Part shown: positions 1 to 12,131 of the stretch, in pieces
How the letters are laid out: each line of letters begins with the position of its first letter
Position numbering within the stretch: the first letter of the stretch is position 1
DNA from: Cordilura impudica
Taxonomy: Eukaryota; Arthropoda; Insecta; Diptera; Scathophagidae
Direction of reading: 5' to 3'
Length of the DNA stretch: 64,000 nt
Assembly: GCA_963682025.1 (NCBI GenBank)
Contig: OY821518.1
Span: forward strand, 37,904,559 to 37,968,558
Made by a program: the position numbers and the translations under genes
Notes under the pieces: model-generated
What the model saw: only the letters and a program-made list of their open reading frames with translations
Databases searched by the model: none
What the model was told of the DNA's origin: nothing

Positions 1-1660
1 TTTTTTGTAGAAAGAGAATTTTCTTAAAGGAGTTCCTTTTCCTTTAAAAAGCCTCTTATTATAAAAGTATATTACCTTTAAATATATAGCTTTTCTTAAA
101 AAGTAAAATTTTCTTAAAAAATTGTCAGTTCTTAAAAAAGTAGCTTTTCTTAAAAAAGTAGCTTATTTTAAAATGTATATTTTCTTAATAAGTAAATCTT
201 CTTTAAGATGTTTCTTTAAAAAAACAACATTTTAATTAAAAAGTAAATTTTCTTAAAAAGTACATTTTTTTACCAATCCATATTTTCTTAAAAAGAATTT
301 TTTTAAAAAAGTACCTTGTCTTAAAAAAGCACCTTTTCCTAAAAAAGCAAATCCTCTTAAGAAGTTTCTTTTCTTAATAAACAACATTTTATTAAAAACA
401 AATTTTTTCATAAAAATTCCTTTTCTTAAAAAAGTTCCTTTCCTTATAAACAATGTATTATCTTAAAAAGTAATTTTTCTTCAAATAGTATATTTTCTTG
501 AAATGTGTCTTATCTCAATAAAGTAAATTTTCTTAAAAAGGTAACTTTTTGTTAAAAATTACCTCTTTTTAAAAAGTACCTCTTTTTAAAAAGTACCTCT
601 TTTTAAAAGTACCTCTTTTTAAAAAGTACCTTAAAGTACCTTTCAAAGTACCTTTTCAAAAACATATTTTTCTTAAAAAAGTACATTTTCTTACAAAACT
701 ACAATTTCTTAAAAAACTAACTTTTCTTACAAACCTGGGTTTTCTTAAAAAGCAACTTTGCTTTAAAAAGTATTTTTTCTGAAAAACTACCTTTTCTTAA
801 AAAAGTTAATTTTCAAGAAAAGTTTTTTTAAAAAGTTCCTTTCCTTAAAAAAATATTTTCTTAAAAATTGCATCTTCTTTAAAATGTACATTTTCTTAAT
901 AAATTACCTCTCATTTAAAAAGTACCATTTCTTAAAAAATTCAATTTTTTTAAAAAGGTACGTTTTCTTAAAAAAGTCAATTTCCTTATTAAGGATCCTT
1001 TCTTAAAAATTTACATTTTCGTTAAAAAGTAGCTTTTCTTCAAAAGTAGATTTCCACTTCCATTCCAAAAATAGATTTCCATTTCCAATATATATAAATT
1101 TTCTTTAGAAAGTACCATTTTCACAAAACTTAATTTTCTTGATATGTACTTTTTTTTAAAACAAGTACTTTTTCTAAAACAAAAATACATTTTCTTAAAA
1201 AAATTGCATTTTCTTTAAACTGTACCTTTCTTAAAAATGTGCCCTGTCTTATAAAAAAGTCTCTTCTTAAAATTGTACATTTCGTTTAAAAAGTAACTGT
1301 TCTTAAAAAAGTACCTTTTCTTAAAAGGTAAATTTTCTTAAAGAGCATCTTTTCTTTAGAAAGTGCATTTTCGTTAAAGTAACTTCTCTTAAAAAAATAC
1401 ATTTTCTTAAAAAAGTACCATTTCTTAAAAAGTTAATGTCGTTAAAAAAGTACCTTTTCTCAAAAAAGTAAATTTTCTTAAAGTAGCACCTTTTCTTTAA
1501 AAATTACATTTTCTTTAAAAATTATCTTTTATTTAAAAAGATCATATTCTTAAAGAGAGCATTTTCTTACAAAATTAAATTTTCTTAAAAAGTACATTTT
1601 CTTAAAAAATCTTATTATTATTTTTAAAGAATCTTTTCTTTAAAAAATATTTTTTCTTAC
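1..1660. repeat. Degenerate AT-rich tandem array (~17-18 bp unit)
   Basis: The stretch is built from imperfect head-to-tail copies of a unit close to TTTTCTTAAAAAAGTACC, with units drifting between about 14 and 20 bp. No coding potential is credible; the small ORFs here are Phe/Lys-rich products of the repeat. The array runs off the left edge of the window. A related unit in the opposite orientation makes up 62045-63205. Confidence 0.85.
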
Positions 1661-2158
1661 AAAAGTATCTTCATTGCTGAAAAAAGACCTAATTAAAAAC
1701 AAAATCATAACAACACAAACTCCAAAAGCCATGACGATTATTTAGCCTTCTTATTCATGTGAGCATTTATGAAATTATCTCTCCCACAATACAGAAAACA
1801 AGAGTAAGGTGAGTTTATGTTATCATTGGTTAATCCCTTTATAATGATGTAATAAGGAATTAAAATTATGTTAGAAATTTGTTGGTGTTGCGATAAAATC
1901 AAATTAATAAAAATAATATAAACATTAATCTCTGGAAACGAAAATGTTCAAAAAACAAATTATAAACATAATTAATGCTTAATATGATAATAACCATAAT
2001 AAAAAATTGTGGACAATTACAGTATGGTTGGCAAGTAAAACAAGTCAGACTATTATGGCGGATATATATGTAGTCACTACACTATGACTTTTAGGTCTAA
2101 AAATAACAAAAATATTATTATCAAATACATAAAAATTAAATTTGATTGAGATTGTCAT
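1661..2158. other. AT-rich intergenic DNA, no feature seen
   Basis: I see no ORF, recognisable repeat family or RNA gene between the satellite and the left end of the first inverted-repeat transposon. Confidence 0.5.
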
Positions 2159-2162
2159 GTAT

Positions 2163-2653
2163 GGGTTAAACCATCTGAACTCAACTTAAAATATGGCTGT
2201 TTTTTACATCACTGTTTCCAAATTGGCTGAATTTTGGCAGGATTAAAGTGTATCCGAAGAAAAATCCTAAATTTAAGTTCACTGACGCATCTGGATCCGG
2301 AAATATGAGGTCTTGAATATCGGGAAAAACTATAAAAATGTACAAAGTTGTACTTACTTAATTATCATTTTCTTGATTAAAATTATAGTGACGCAACTTA
2401 TCAAGGTCGCATTTGAAAGGTTAATTAATTACCTTTAATTTGATATACAACATGATTTTTTTTTTGGAAAGGTCAAAGGTCACATCTCTTGACCTATAAT
2501 TCGGGAGGCTATAGCTGTAAAAACGACAATTTTAAAAATCTGAAAAAAATATATGTTTAAGATTGGTTCCTTCCCTAAAGTTCCAAAAAATTTCAGACTG
2601 GGGGTATGCTTGGATCCAGAAATATTTATCATAGAGTAAAGGTAGATATTTAA
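2163..2653 (+). repeat. Left terminal inverted repeat of element 1
   Basis: This arm pairs with 5235-5720 in inverted orientation. The best-preserved inner part runs from TCATAGAGTAAAGGTAGATA near 2629 outward; the outermost 130 bp has diverged more. Confidence 0.8.
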
Positions 2654-2675
2654 CAAGTGAATTATTATTATTATG

Positions 2676-2776
2676 AATGCTGTTGTTGTTGGCGTTGTTG
2701 GCGTTGTTGACATTATTATGATGAATGCTGTTGTTGTTGTTGTTGTTGGCGTTGTTAACATTATTATGCTGAATGC

Positions 2777-2819
<43 letters not shown>

Positions 2820-2852
2820 GACATTATTATGATGAATGCTGTTGTTGTTGTT
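2676..2852. repeat. Interrupted (TTG)n minisatellite
   Basis: GTTGTT runs of different length alternate with a conserved spacer (CATTATTATGATGAATGCTG type), giving a compound repeat with units of about 50-90 bp. It lies just beyond the 3' end of the element 1 transposase, inside the left inverted repeat. On the minus strand it reads as Asn-rich blocks, which I take as translation of a repeat and not as a gene. Confidence 0.85.
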
Positions 2853-4850
2853 TAGTTTTATTATAAATGTTTTCAATTACAAATTTGCTATCAGCGGAAT
2901 AAATTTTAGCTTGTAATTGTGTTTTTGAAATTGGTATGAAGCTGTGCTGCTTTTGAGTTCCCGGAATTGTACGTAATCCTATAAATCTATCAGTTAGCAA
3001 TTTCTCTTCTTCTTCATAATCTTTTTCCATTAAATATGCAAAGTTGCAGTTCTGAAGAGTTTGCTGACACCAATTATACAAGTGGAGAGGAGTAGTTATC
3101 TGATCTTCGAATGGACGTTGCAAGCTGGCTCTTCGTGCTTCACGCTTTACCGTTCCCCCAAGACCATCAGTAGGTCCTTTGCCGTGACTGGTAGCAAAGA
3201 AATGCCACTCAGCGGAACAATTAAAATCTTCGCTATGATGGCATAAATTGGCAAAGTTTTTTTTATTTTTAAATTGAGCGGAAGAACCGTCCGAAAAATA
3301 AAAAATTTTCTTTGGTATTTTCAAAAACTTGTTTTTTAAAAACTCATTTAGGTGGCGATGAAATAAATGAACTGCTATGGTATTATGTATTAGACAGTCT
3401 GATATTATTATAAAATTTGTAGTTTCTAATTTTCCATTTGATTTGTAATAAATTGCTATTGGGTATAGTGTGGCCTGGCTATTATTCCATAAAAAGCCAT
3501 GCACAGAATCCTGAACCACAAAAGTTGAATTTTCGGAGAAGTCGCAAATTACTAAATACTCATTTTCTTCCAACGCAGACTTTTTGTGAGCCATAAATGC
3601 ACCCTGCTCTTTAGATACGGATGAATGGGGTAGAAGAGTTTGCAGTTTTTCGCATAAAGAATCCAGAAAAGAATCAGTTTCTTTAATAATAGTTTCCAAA
3701 GAGTCTCTATCTACACTTATCCACTGTTTATATATGATTTCATCAATTTCATTTTCTAATAATAATTCACCAAGTTTCTCTTTAAAATTTTGTATATCTA
3801 GACACATGCTATATCTGCCAAGGTAGCAATTTGGTGGTGGGGGATTGTATATAAGTCTTTTTAAACAATCTTTATAAGTTTCCAGCACAAAATCCTGCAC
3901 ATTTTCTGTCAATTTTTTCAGGTTTATTGCGTGGAGCATTAGTTTTGTATTTTGATGTATTTTACAAACACATACATTATGGCTTCCTGACGCATCTGCT
4001 AGAACCACATTTTTTGGCCGAAGTTCACAAAATTTAGAAATTCCAATAGTTATCCCTTCATGTTTTTCTTTCCTAGTAAAAGTCTTTTATTTTTTTTTAC
4101 TTTTACACCATTTTCTGTTATTGACACGTAGTCTTTACATCCTGGTAGACATCTGCTGACATCATCAGTTTCATAAAAGATTTTGACCACATCAACAATT
4201 TCTAATGGCAATCGTTTTCCAAGTTTTGGATTCGGTGTACTCAATACGCCTTCTGTCTCAACCAAGTTTTTTACCTTGCGTGCCATGAAATTTGTTATTT
4301 GAAATTCCTCCTCCATTCTTTTCAATGTCCAGCTTTTAGGTAAAATAGTTAAAAGTTGAATTTTATCACTGTTTTTAGTTATTGATTTAAACTTTTCTTT
4401 TAGTTGTTCGATTATTTCCGATTCTGGGCATACGTGAGAGGTTGAAGGTGTTGAATTTGGGAAAATGTTGGTTTTAATTGATGTTGTTATTTTTTCTAAC
4501 TTTCTAGTTGTATACCCTTTTAATGGAATTTTTCTCGAACATATTGGAGATTCTTGTAAATATGTTAAACTTTCGTTTAACTTAGAAAGGCGAACATCTC
4601 CCGAAACTGATGCTTCACTTCCCGAGTCTGAAGTCTCGTTTTCTGGCTCGTTCATAGATTGAATATTATTGTTTACACTTCCTTTTAATTTATAAAGTTC
4701 TCTTCTGCATATATCACATATTTTATTTGATATTGAAATGTTATTACTAATTCCAGTCATCCATTGCTGAACTTTTCGAAGTCCTCTTGCATTCCGGACA
4801 TTAGCAACTTTTTTAAATGGATTACAACAATATATTGTATTAAATGACAT
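2827..4850 (-). pseudogene. Transposase of element 1, broken by one frame change
   Basis: Two minus-strand ORFs encode one protein. The N-terminal part (4850-4050; the ATG at 4850 starts MSFNTIYCCNPF) has paired cysteines and a C-x2-C (KICDICRREL), consistent with a zinc-binding DNA-recognition domain, followed by a helix-turn-helix-like stretch (FMARKVKNLV). The C-terminal part (4008-2827) carries the presumed catalytic core: an Asp in ICDFSEN, an Asp in YFSDGSSAQFKN and an Asp in HGKGPTDGLGG. The frame changes near 4050. Reading -1 there gives HEGITIGISKF...LRPKNVVLADASG without a stop and joins the halves. Homologues, including element 2, appear continuous across this join. The C-terminus ends in a Gln-rich tail. 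Confidence 0.75.
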
Positions 4851-5234
4851 ATTGTTTACAGAGGCAAAAAACAATCACTTTGAACACTTTTGGTTTTATT
4901 TAAAAATATTGATTTTATAGCAACACATGTGGTTTTTTAAGGCAACGTGCTTAGAATGGTTTTTTTTTCGTGGTGCTTCCTTTGACTTCTCGTTTTTCAA
5001 TAATTTCTCTATATCCAAGTTATTTGACACTACGAACCACACCCGACAACATTTATACTGTTGTCTCGCTCTAACATAATTACCTGTCAAACCAACCCTA
5101 ACACAGGTCTGTACTGAGTACAGTACAGAGCTAAAGAACCAGAAACAAATAGCGGCGTGCGTGCATAGCCCGCCGACGCTCATGAGCACAACCAACCACA
5201 TTCATAAACAGTAACAGTAACAGCACCGACTTTT

Positions 5235-5720
5235 TAAATATCTACCTTTACTCTATGATAAATATTTCTGGATCCAAGCATACCCCCAGTCTGAAATTTT
5301 TTAGAACTTTAGGGAAGGAACCAATCTTAAACATATATTTTTGTCAGATTTTTAAAATTGTCGTTTTTACAGCTATAGCTTCCCGAATTATAGGTCAAGA
5401 GATGTGACCTTGGACCTTTCCAAAAAAAAAATCATGTTGTATATCAAATTAAAGGTAATTAATTAACCTTTCAAATGCAACCTTGATGAGTTGCGTAACT
5501 ATAATACTTTTCAAGAAAATGATAATTAAGTAAGTACAACTTTGTAAATTTTGACCTTTTTTTACGATTTTCAAGACCACATATTTCCGGATACAGAAGT
5601 GCCAGTGCCCTCAAACTTTGCACTTATTTTAGTTCTGTAATAATCTGTCTTCCTGCGAAAAATCATACAATTTGGAGAAGGTAGTGTACACCCATTGGTT
5701 GATTTGGCATGGAATTACCC
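5235..5720 (-). repeat. Right terminal inverted repeat of element 1
   Basis: This is the inverted partner of 2163-2653. It ends in TTACCC at 5720, followed by the GTAT duplication. Confidence 0.8.
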
Positions 5721-5724
5721 GTAT

Positions 5725-7370
5725 CACAATTCTTTAGACAGATCTAAAGCAAACCGAGTAAAACTGCGCTTATAGTTTCATATGTCATGGTCTTGTTTCC
5801 TTTTTAGAGGCATTTAAAGGATAAAATTTTTTAAAACAAATATTACAATACTTATAGAAATACTTCTTGACAATTTAATGGAATTTTTTATTTTATCATT
5901 TGGTGTCTGGATTCAGCGATACACTTTTGTTATAAACTTTTGAATTGTAAATTTTTGGCGGAAAATTTGAGAGACTTAAAATAAAAAAAAGTTGTAATAC
6001 GTTTTTTTATTTTGCTATTTTCTTTATTATTTTCCTTTCAGCTTCGAATTAATTCTATAATTAGTATTAAATTTTTTATCGGTTAAATTTTTGTGTGGTC
6101 AAAAAAAGTTTTATTTAGTTTAAACAAATTTTATGTTAAAAATGAAAAAAGTAAATTAACATATTTTAAGTGTGTCCAAAATATATTCAAATTTTTATAA
6201 TAATTGTGTTGACATAACAAACTTGTGATTACATTTTTCATAAAGAACAGCAAACAGTTTTTAATCAATTTTTAAAATACACCATATGACGCCCTTAAGG
6301 TTACAACAAAAAAAAATATATATAATGAAGAACGCAAAAGTTTCCATAATTTAAAATTTGTTTTTTTTTTTTTTTTTTCACTAAATATAGCAAATGTAGC
6401 AATATTACAATTTCTATATAGTTGAGAAGTAGAACAAAAACAGAAAACGCTAAAACAAAAACTAAGTGAACTTTATTGAAAATTCATAAAATATTTCGGT
6501 GACAATGTGCCAAGTGTTTTTGTGTAAGAATATTTTTTTACGTGAAATTAAAATTTTCATTTCTTGTGTAAAAAATTCATGAGTTTCTGTTTCTTTCGCT
6601 GACATTTTTTTTTGTATATATTCATATATATGTATATGTATAAAAAAAATATGCAAATAAGTTTAGCAAAAGTAAGTAATTTGAATTTGTTCGCGATGTT
6701 TTTTTTTTTTTTGTATTTTTCGGTTTTTGGCAACAGCTGACATTTAAAACAAGTCAGAAATCTTAGAAGTTTGATGGCGATATAATGTAAAGTAATCAGT
6801 AATTGATTTTAATATTATAGGCAATATTTAAACATGGCCAGAGCTAAACTTTTGATAATTTGTGTAACAAAACCTTACACAAAAATGACATTCTAAAATT
6901 TCTCGAGTTAAGATGTTATAGTAATGTGATGATATTACTTGTATTTAAATGTGATATTTATCATACACCCTGACATTTCTGTTGCTAAATTAAAAGTTTG
7001 GAAGTATTTTGTTTGTTTTATTATTTTGTAAGTCATAAAAGTTATATTAGTAAGAGTTTTATTAGTGAGTCTGCCGTTGGTCTTGAAATAGTAAAAAGGT
7101 CCACAGGGACCTATAACAAATTGTATGATATTTTGCTTGATGGGGTGTGTTTTGTTGGATTTGATTGTTAATTTTAAAGATGTGTATCTGTACTATTAAT
7201 AAAAAATTTAATATTAGTTTAACATGTTATATTAGAGTGGTATTTTCTTCAAGACTTTTGGATTTAAACAATATGTATTGTGAAATTATAAGTCTGGTGA
7301 GTGGTTAATTAACAAAATTTCAATATGAAATTTGGAACTTTGTGAACTTTGGATGTTTCTATTTATAAAA
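5725..7370. other. AT-rich DNA without a recognisable gene
   Basis: The stretch holds poly-T and poly-A runs (for example 6361-6379) and short spurious ORFs only. I see no family signature. Confidence 0.5.
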
Positions 7371-7760
7371 AAAAAATCGGGAAATTAGGTCCAAAAGTGG
7401 TCCGATTTCATTAAAATTTTAGAGTGTTTTTTTGCACTATTTTTGTAAATTTTTTAAACATAATAGAGAAATTAGCAAATTTGTCATCTTTTGTGCCATT
7501 TTAACAAAATTTTTAAGAAAATTTATACGGGGACTAGGTTCAATCGTGGACCGATTTGAAAGATTTTTTATAGATCTTGTCACTGACCTAATGAACCCTT
7601 ATGATTCAAATTTCATCGCAATAGAATAACATTTGCTACATTCTGTGGCATTAAAACCAATTTTGAAGGAAAATTTGTATGGGAACTGGGTCCAAATATA
7701 GGCCGATTCCAACAAATTTAAGAAGGGTTCCTCTTTGGGTCCAAAACACTTTAAGTTCCA
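7371..7760 (+). repeat. Tandem ~150 bp repeat, about 2.6 units
   Basis: A block reading GGTCCAAAAGTGGTCCGATT recurs in related form at about 7389, 7537 and 7687, so the period is about 148-150 bp. The motif also resembles the GGGACTAGGTC...GGACCGAT segment of the mini-me repeats in this window. Confidence 0.6.
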
Positions 7761-7948
7761 AATTTCAGCATATTACCTTTATATTTGCAACATGTAATAT
7801 TAGCACCAAAATAATATAGAAATTTGATAGGATATACTGAAGCTCCCTGTGGACCTACCACCCTCTGCCAGCACGCATTTTAAAGTTTTTAAAATATCTT
7901 AATTAGTTTAAGAGTTATGCTTTTTGCAACGAAAAGAGTCAAAAGGCC

Positions 7949-8215
7949 CCACTGTGCGTCGCTGATCGGATTTTATACCCTATACCACTATGTGGTCGGG
8001 CTATAATGACTTTGTGCTGATGTTTGTAACTACGAACTATATTAGACCTAGACACATTTTTTATTATACCGATCATTCAGAATCACTTTCCAAAAAGTAC
8101 AGTTTTCTGCCTCATCAATGCACGCGCCACATGTGGAGAAAAAATGGTCAGCATAAACTGTACGTCCTGTATTGACATATCTTTCAACTAATTGATAACA
8201 ACATTCAGTACTTTA
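7949..8215 (+). repeat. Composite repeat block: Transib-type end, mini-me start, piggyBac fragment
   Basis: CCACTGTG at 7949-7956 is the inward-facing complement of the CACAGTGG ends of Transib elements. It is followed by GTCGCTGATCGG, a mini-me start (CCCTATACCACTATGTGG from 7978 to about 8093), and then 8098-8215, which matches the piggyBac remnant at 12310-12430. The same order occurs at 11498-12468. Confidence 0.65.
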
Positions 8216-8541
8216 TTCCGTACTTGGCTTAGACGGCGTGTACTTATGGGTTATCAAAGCAGGAGCTTTGAACCGAATAACATAATTGAACAGTTTAAAC
8301 AGCATATGATAGATAACTGTTCAGCCTATGAAATGAGCGTTTGGAAAGGGTGCTGTGCTTTGTAGGGGCCTACTTATGGGTTATCAAAGTTAAAATTTGT
8401 AGAAAAATCAATTTTATGGTAACTAAAAAAAATTATTTTTAAATTTTTAGATTGTTTTAATTTTTTTTTTTTAGGGTTTTATGCTTTAAATTATTACCCA
8501 ACAAATTAAAAAAAAATTACTTCTTTTTTAAATTTATTTTT
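8216..8541. other. Non-coding spacer with a 19-bp direct repeat
   Basis: TACTTATGGGTTATCAAAG occurs at about 8239 and again at about 8370. No gene is visible. The stretch lies just downstream of the Transib transposase stop. Confidence 0.5.
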
Positions 8542-10600
8542 TCAATTTTCTGTAAAATATTCATCACAATTCGTAAGAGAAAGTATATCTAAAAGACTAA
8601 TCATTTCTAAACTATAATTATTTTCTAACTCTATTCGTGACTTCACATGCCGCAGGGAAGAAATAAGTGGATCGGAAGATGCTGCCAACATGTTGAAGAG
8701 GTCCTCATTTTGCCTCACCCTTGATGCTTTGAATGTGTTCTGCAATCTATATTTTTTATAAAATTTGTTAAGAGACTCCTGTGCTTCTCCAGAAAGCTCT
8801 CCAATTGGCAAAGACTGGTACTCAATTATATCTTTGCCATGCGCCAATATTATATGGACGGTCGGGGTCAACTTCTTCTGTGGATACCTTTCTGCTAAAA
8901 GAGATGCAGTTTTCGATGCATATTCTCCATATTTTGTAGAATTGACATTTTCTTTGCAGTTTAAAACATTCAAGATCGTTTCCAATCATTTCACGATTTG
9001 ATTATCAATTCAAGTGATTCTAGTTACTGCCTCATCATTTTCAAAAAATCTCCTAGAAGTGTTTCCATCATTTGAGTTACCGTATCCTTGCTTGGGACAG
9101 TCTACTTTTAGTCCAACTTGTTTAAAAAAAGCATCCTGTGTTTGCTTCTTTCTGATCTTTTCCTTTCCGTATTTTCATCGAAGTTTTCCTCCTCTTGTGG
9201 TAGGGTATCTCCAGTTTTAGCAAGAACTCCATACACCTTATCCTTGCGTGCAATGGTGACATTCCATATTCGTAATTCTCCTCGTTTGTAGAATCGTTTA
9301 AATTACCAAAGTTCTTCTGACTCTTTTTGCAAATCGGGCATGACAATGTTGAGGTTGTTCCTGTCAGTTCGTTTACGACTTTTCCGTCAACCATGGTCAG
9401 GTGGAACTCGTAATTGCATTCAATATATTTTCCTTCTCCAATTTGCAGCTTTGTAGGCTTAATCTTGCTTATTTGTTCTTCAATGTCCTTCACCGTCGTC
9501 CTTATGAGTTCTGCCGATTCCCTTGCAAACTGAAACATTATTGGTCGGCAATAATGCACTGATGACGGACGTGGATTTTTCCAGTGTAGGGAAACATCAG
9601 ATTTTAGCGGCAAAGGAACAACAGATGCCATAAACATATTTCCGTCCGATATTGTAGCGTCATCGGAAGATATCCTTTGCTTATAAACGCTTTGTCCAGA
9701 TGATCAATCGCAGCCCCATTTGCTGATCAATGTCAGTTTCTCAGGAAGAATTTTCACCTCATTTTGAGGAAGACTCTCCAACAACCGTTTTGCTGTATGG
9801 CCCATGAGATCCTGCAGATTGGCTTTCACAGAGACTTCCGTAAACTCCGTATGCAGTGGTCGTGAATTTATTTTGGCTTGCGTAATATGCTTGTATCCTG
9901 GTAAAACGTCAGCCCCGTGTCGCATCAAGGATGCCCGTAGTATCTCATATTTTTCTTTGGAAAGTTGTAAGTCCATAAACAAGGCCAAGGCTTCTTCGGA
10001 ACCATACTTTTTAATGTGTGCGTTTGTGGGCGTGGGAATGCTTTCCTTAATCCTTTTTAGTCGCAGTAGGCTTGCATCGGCAACAGATTTTGTAATCTGC
10101 GACCTAACTCTTTCACTATCCTTTGTATATTTAATAGACAGCGCGTCCGATAAATGCTTCGTGGTCAAGTCATTGGTGGCATCGGCAAGTTTCCTCTTTC
10201 TTGTGAAAATTGAACACTCCTCAATACTTGTTTTGGCCTTCTTTCTGCTCCTCTGGTTGATGTGGTGGGTTTATCTACAGCCAATATATCCAGGATGGTG
10301 TCTTCATTAAGCCAGTCCTCGTATTTGGAGTTGAAGTTCTGAATGGTTCGATTAGATTTCACCCATTTTGCCTTAATATTTGCATATATCAGATAAAAAT
10401 TATTTTATAATTTCGCTTCTCTCAATATTTCCGTATAAGCTATCAAGTTCTTCTAAAGCAGCTTCCGTGAAAAACTTTGGTGTGGTTGACCTTCTAAACA
10501 GTTCAAATAATTTTAAATTGTTTAACGCCATGGTTTCAGTACTTGTTGCGCCAACTTTCAGTCGTAGACTAATCCAGGCATTATGCTTATTTTGCAATAT
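8542..10600 (-). pseudogene. Transib transposase pseudogene
   Basis: Transib transposase is the cut-and-paste enzyme related to RAG1. Fragments read N to C from 10600 to 8542. The catalytic triad is still recognisable: an Asp in SKWGCD (~9704), an Asp in TMVDGKVVN (~9400) and a Glu in IGELSGEAQE (~8800). Zinc-type cysteines appear in LSCPICKK (~9330). The family signature WKNPRPSSVHYCRPI is near 9550. The NDGNTSRRFF segment lies at about 9060 outside any long ORF. Frame changes occur near 10380, 10165, 9640-9703 and 9122, with stops around 8986-9010, so it is dead. Only an outer terminal motif at 11498 is a candidate end; the left end is not seen. Confidence 0.85.
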
Positions 10601-10664
10601 ATACGCTTATGCTACCATGCCTAAAAATTTACCTGTTCCCTGCATACATATGGATTTAGGCTGA

Positions 10665-11497
10665 ATTATGCAATTTTGATATTATGCTCGTGTCTAAATA
10701 AGATTTGTGCCTACCTGGAGGGACCACAATTCAATATTGTTCTTGATCATTTGTACTCCAAAGTAATTTTTAAGTGAGGTGCGTACCTGCGAATTTCAAT
10801 GAGTAGTTTTTTGTGATCCTGTGTCTGTAACAGAATATTGGGAGTAGACTTTGGCAGATGCTCACAGGTAGAAAATGCAATTTTCAAACTAAAATGCAAT
10901 TTTCAAACTATTAGATCAAACTACTGTCAGTCAAAACATGTAAGGGATGCACGCCATACAATTTCGGCAACCATGTCTTTTTAAACTTCTTTAGCTCTAG
11001 AAGCCAAACGGGCACGTACGGGCAGTTAAAGCCTTTTTAATTATGTAAAGAAATAATCAAAGAATATGTTTTGCAAATATGGCAAATATAGAAAAATATA
11101 GATTTTTTTATTTTCCGTCAAAGTTGAAAAATAGTGAAAAACGGATAGTTTTTAAACAGCGATTTACCAGGAGAAACAGAAAGCAAACAGTTAATTTTTT
11201 TTTTATCATTATACATTTAATAAATACGTCAATCAACAAAAAATAAGGCGATTCGTTACCTATTTTTCGTGATATTACACCTGAAATTTCAAAAAATTGA
11301 CTAAAAATTGTGTGTTTTTTTGAAAACAGAAAGTCGGTCAGCTTTGAACGGTTATATCTTCTAAACTAAAAATGTGATATTATTAAGAGTAGCATATTTG
11401 AAATCGTTGAAAAGTTTCCTATAACATGGGTTTATTCAAAACTTCGCCGGCGCACATGAAAATTTTGATTTTTGCAACCTCGTTTGCTCTACGGGCG
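10665..11497. other. Non-coding DNA, probably 5' part of the Transib element
   Basis: No ORF is supported. The stretch lies between the Transib transposase 5' end and a CCACTGTG terminal motif at 11498-11505, so it may be the element's 5' untranslated region (inference). Confidence 0.4.
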
Positions 11498-11505
11498 CCA
11501 CTGTG
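11498..11505 (-). repeat. Transib-type terminal heptamer (CACAGTG on the minus strand)
   Basis: CCACTGTG faces the Transib transposase and is followed by TTCGCTGATCGG and a mini-me start, as at 7949. Transib termini are known to resemble the RAG recombination heptamer CACAGTG. The match is only 8 bp, but the two junctions in this window support each other. Confidence 0.5.
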
Positions 11506-11518
11506 CTTCGCTGATCGG

Positions 11519-12131
11519 TTTTTATACCATATACCACTATGTGGTCAGGGTATAATGACTTTGTGCTGATGCTTGTACCTACCAAAAATATTTGACGTAT
11601 CTTTTATTATACCGATCGACTCCGAATCACTTTCTATATTGAATCGATTTTGTGATGTCCGTCTGTACGTCCGTCTGTGTGTCCATGAAAACCTTGTAAT
11701 CAAACTGTAGGTCGCAAATATGAACATGTTTTGATGAAAGTGCATATATAGGTTTATATCAATCAGCCATTGGATGAACGCAATTGAAATTGGTGGAAAT
11801 CGGTTCATGTTCAGACTCTATAAACATGAACCCTATGAGATCGACTTGAATTGCCATAATATCCAAATTATCGTATAAAGTTCAGTCAAATTGGGTTAAT
11901 GTATGTTTATTACATCCATTTATCAGTAACCCAAAAATAAGACCTACAGGAAAATTCTTATGAAGCTCGGGGAGCATCTCCACTTAAATCTATCAAAAAC
12001 CAAAAACATTGCACAGATTTTTCTAAAATCTGATTTGTAAATGTTTTTGTAAAAAATAAGTGACCTTACCAAATATGGTCACGATCGGTCCATTTTGCGA
12101 CCTAGTCCCCTTATAAATATAGCATCCGAAC
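11519..12131 (+). repeat. mini-me repeat, + orientation, inserted in a piggyBac remnant
   Basis: It starts with TATACCACTATGTGGTCAGG and carries the GTCCGTCTGTACGTCC core near 11658, then the conserved series through the CATTTTGCGACCTAGTCCCC block near 12100. It abuts the C-terminal side of the piggyBac fragment. Confidence 0.8.

Larger units (their letters stand above)
2163..5720 (-). mobile_element. Sola-like (tentative) DNA transposon with long terminal inverted repeats, element 1
   Basis: Inverted repeats run 2163-2653 and 5235-5720, about 490 bp each. They are similar along their length, for example around TCCGGAAATATG at 2296 and its complement at 5580. The ends start with GGGT and are flanked by a 4-bp direct duplication GTAT (2159-2162 and 5721-5724). 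The interior carries a minus-strand transposase split over two ORFs. Sola transposons are known to make 4-bp duplications, but I place it there only tentatively. A second element with a homologous protein sits at 18252-21838. Confidence 0.8.

Noticed and set aside
253..453. Lys/Phe-rich ORF in the left satellite
   Set aside because: It is a direct translation of the TTTTCTTAAAAA repeat.
2480..2876. Asn-, Thr- and Val-rich ORFs over the TTG repeat
   Set aside because: All three are translations of the same trinucleotide minisatellite in different frames and show no other protein feature.
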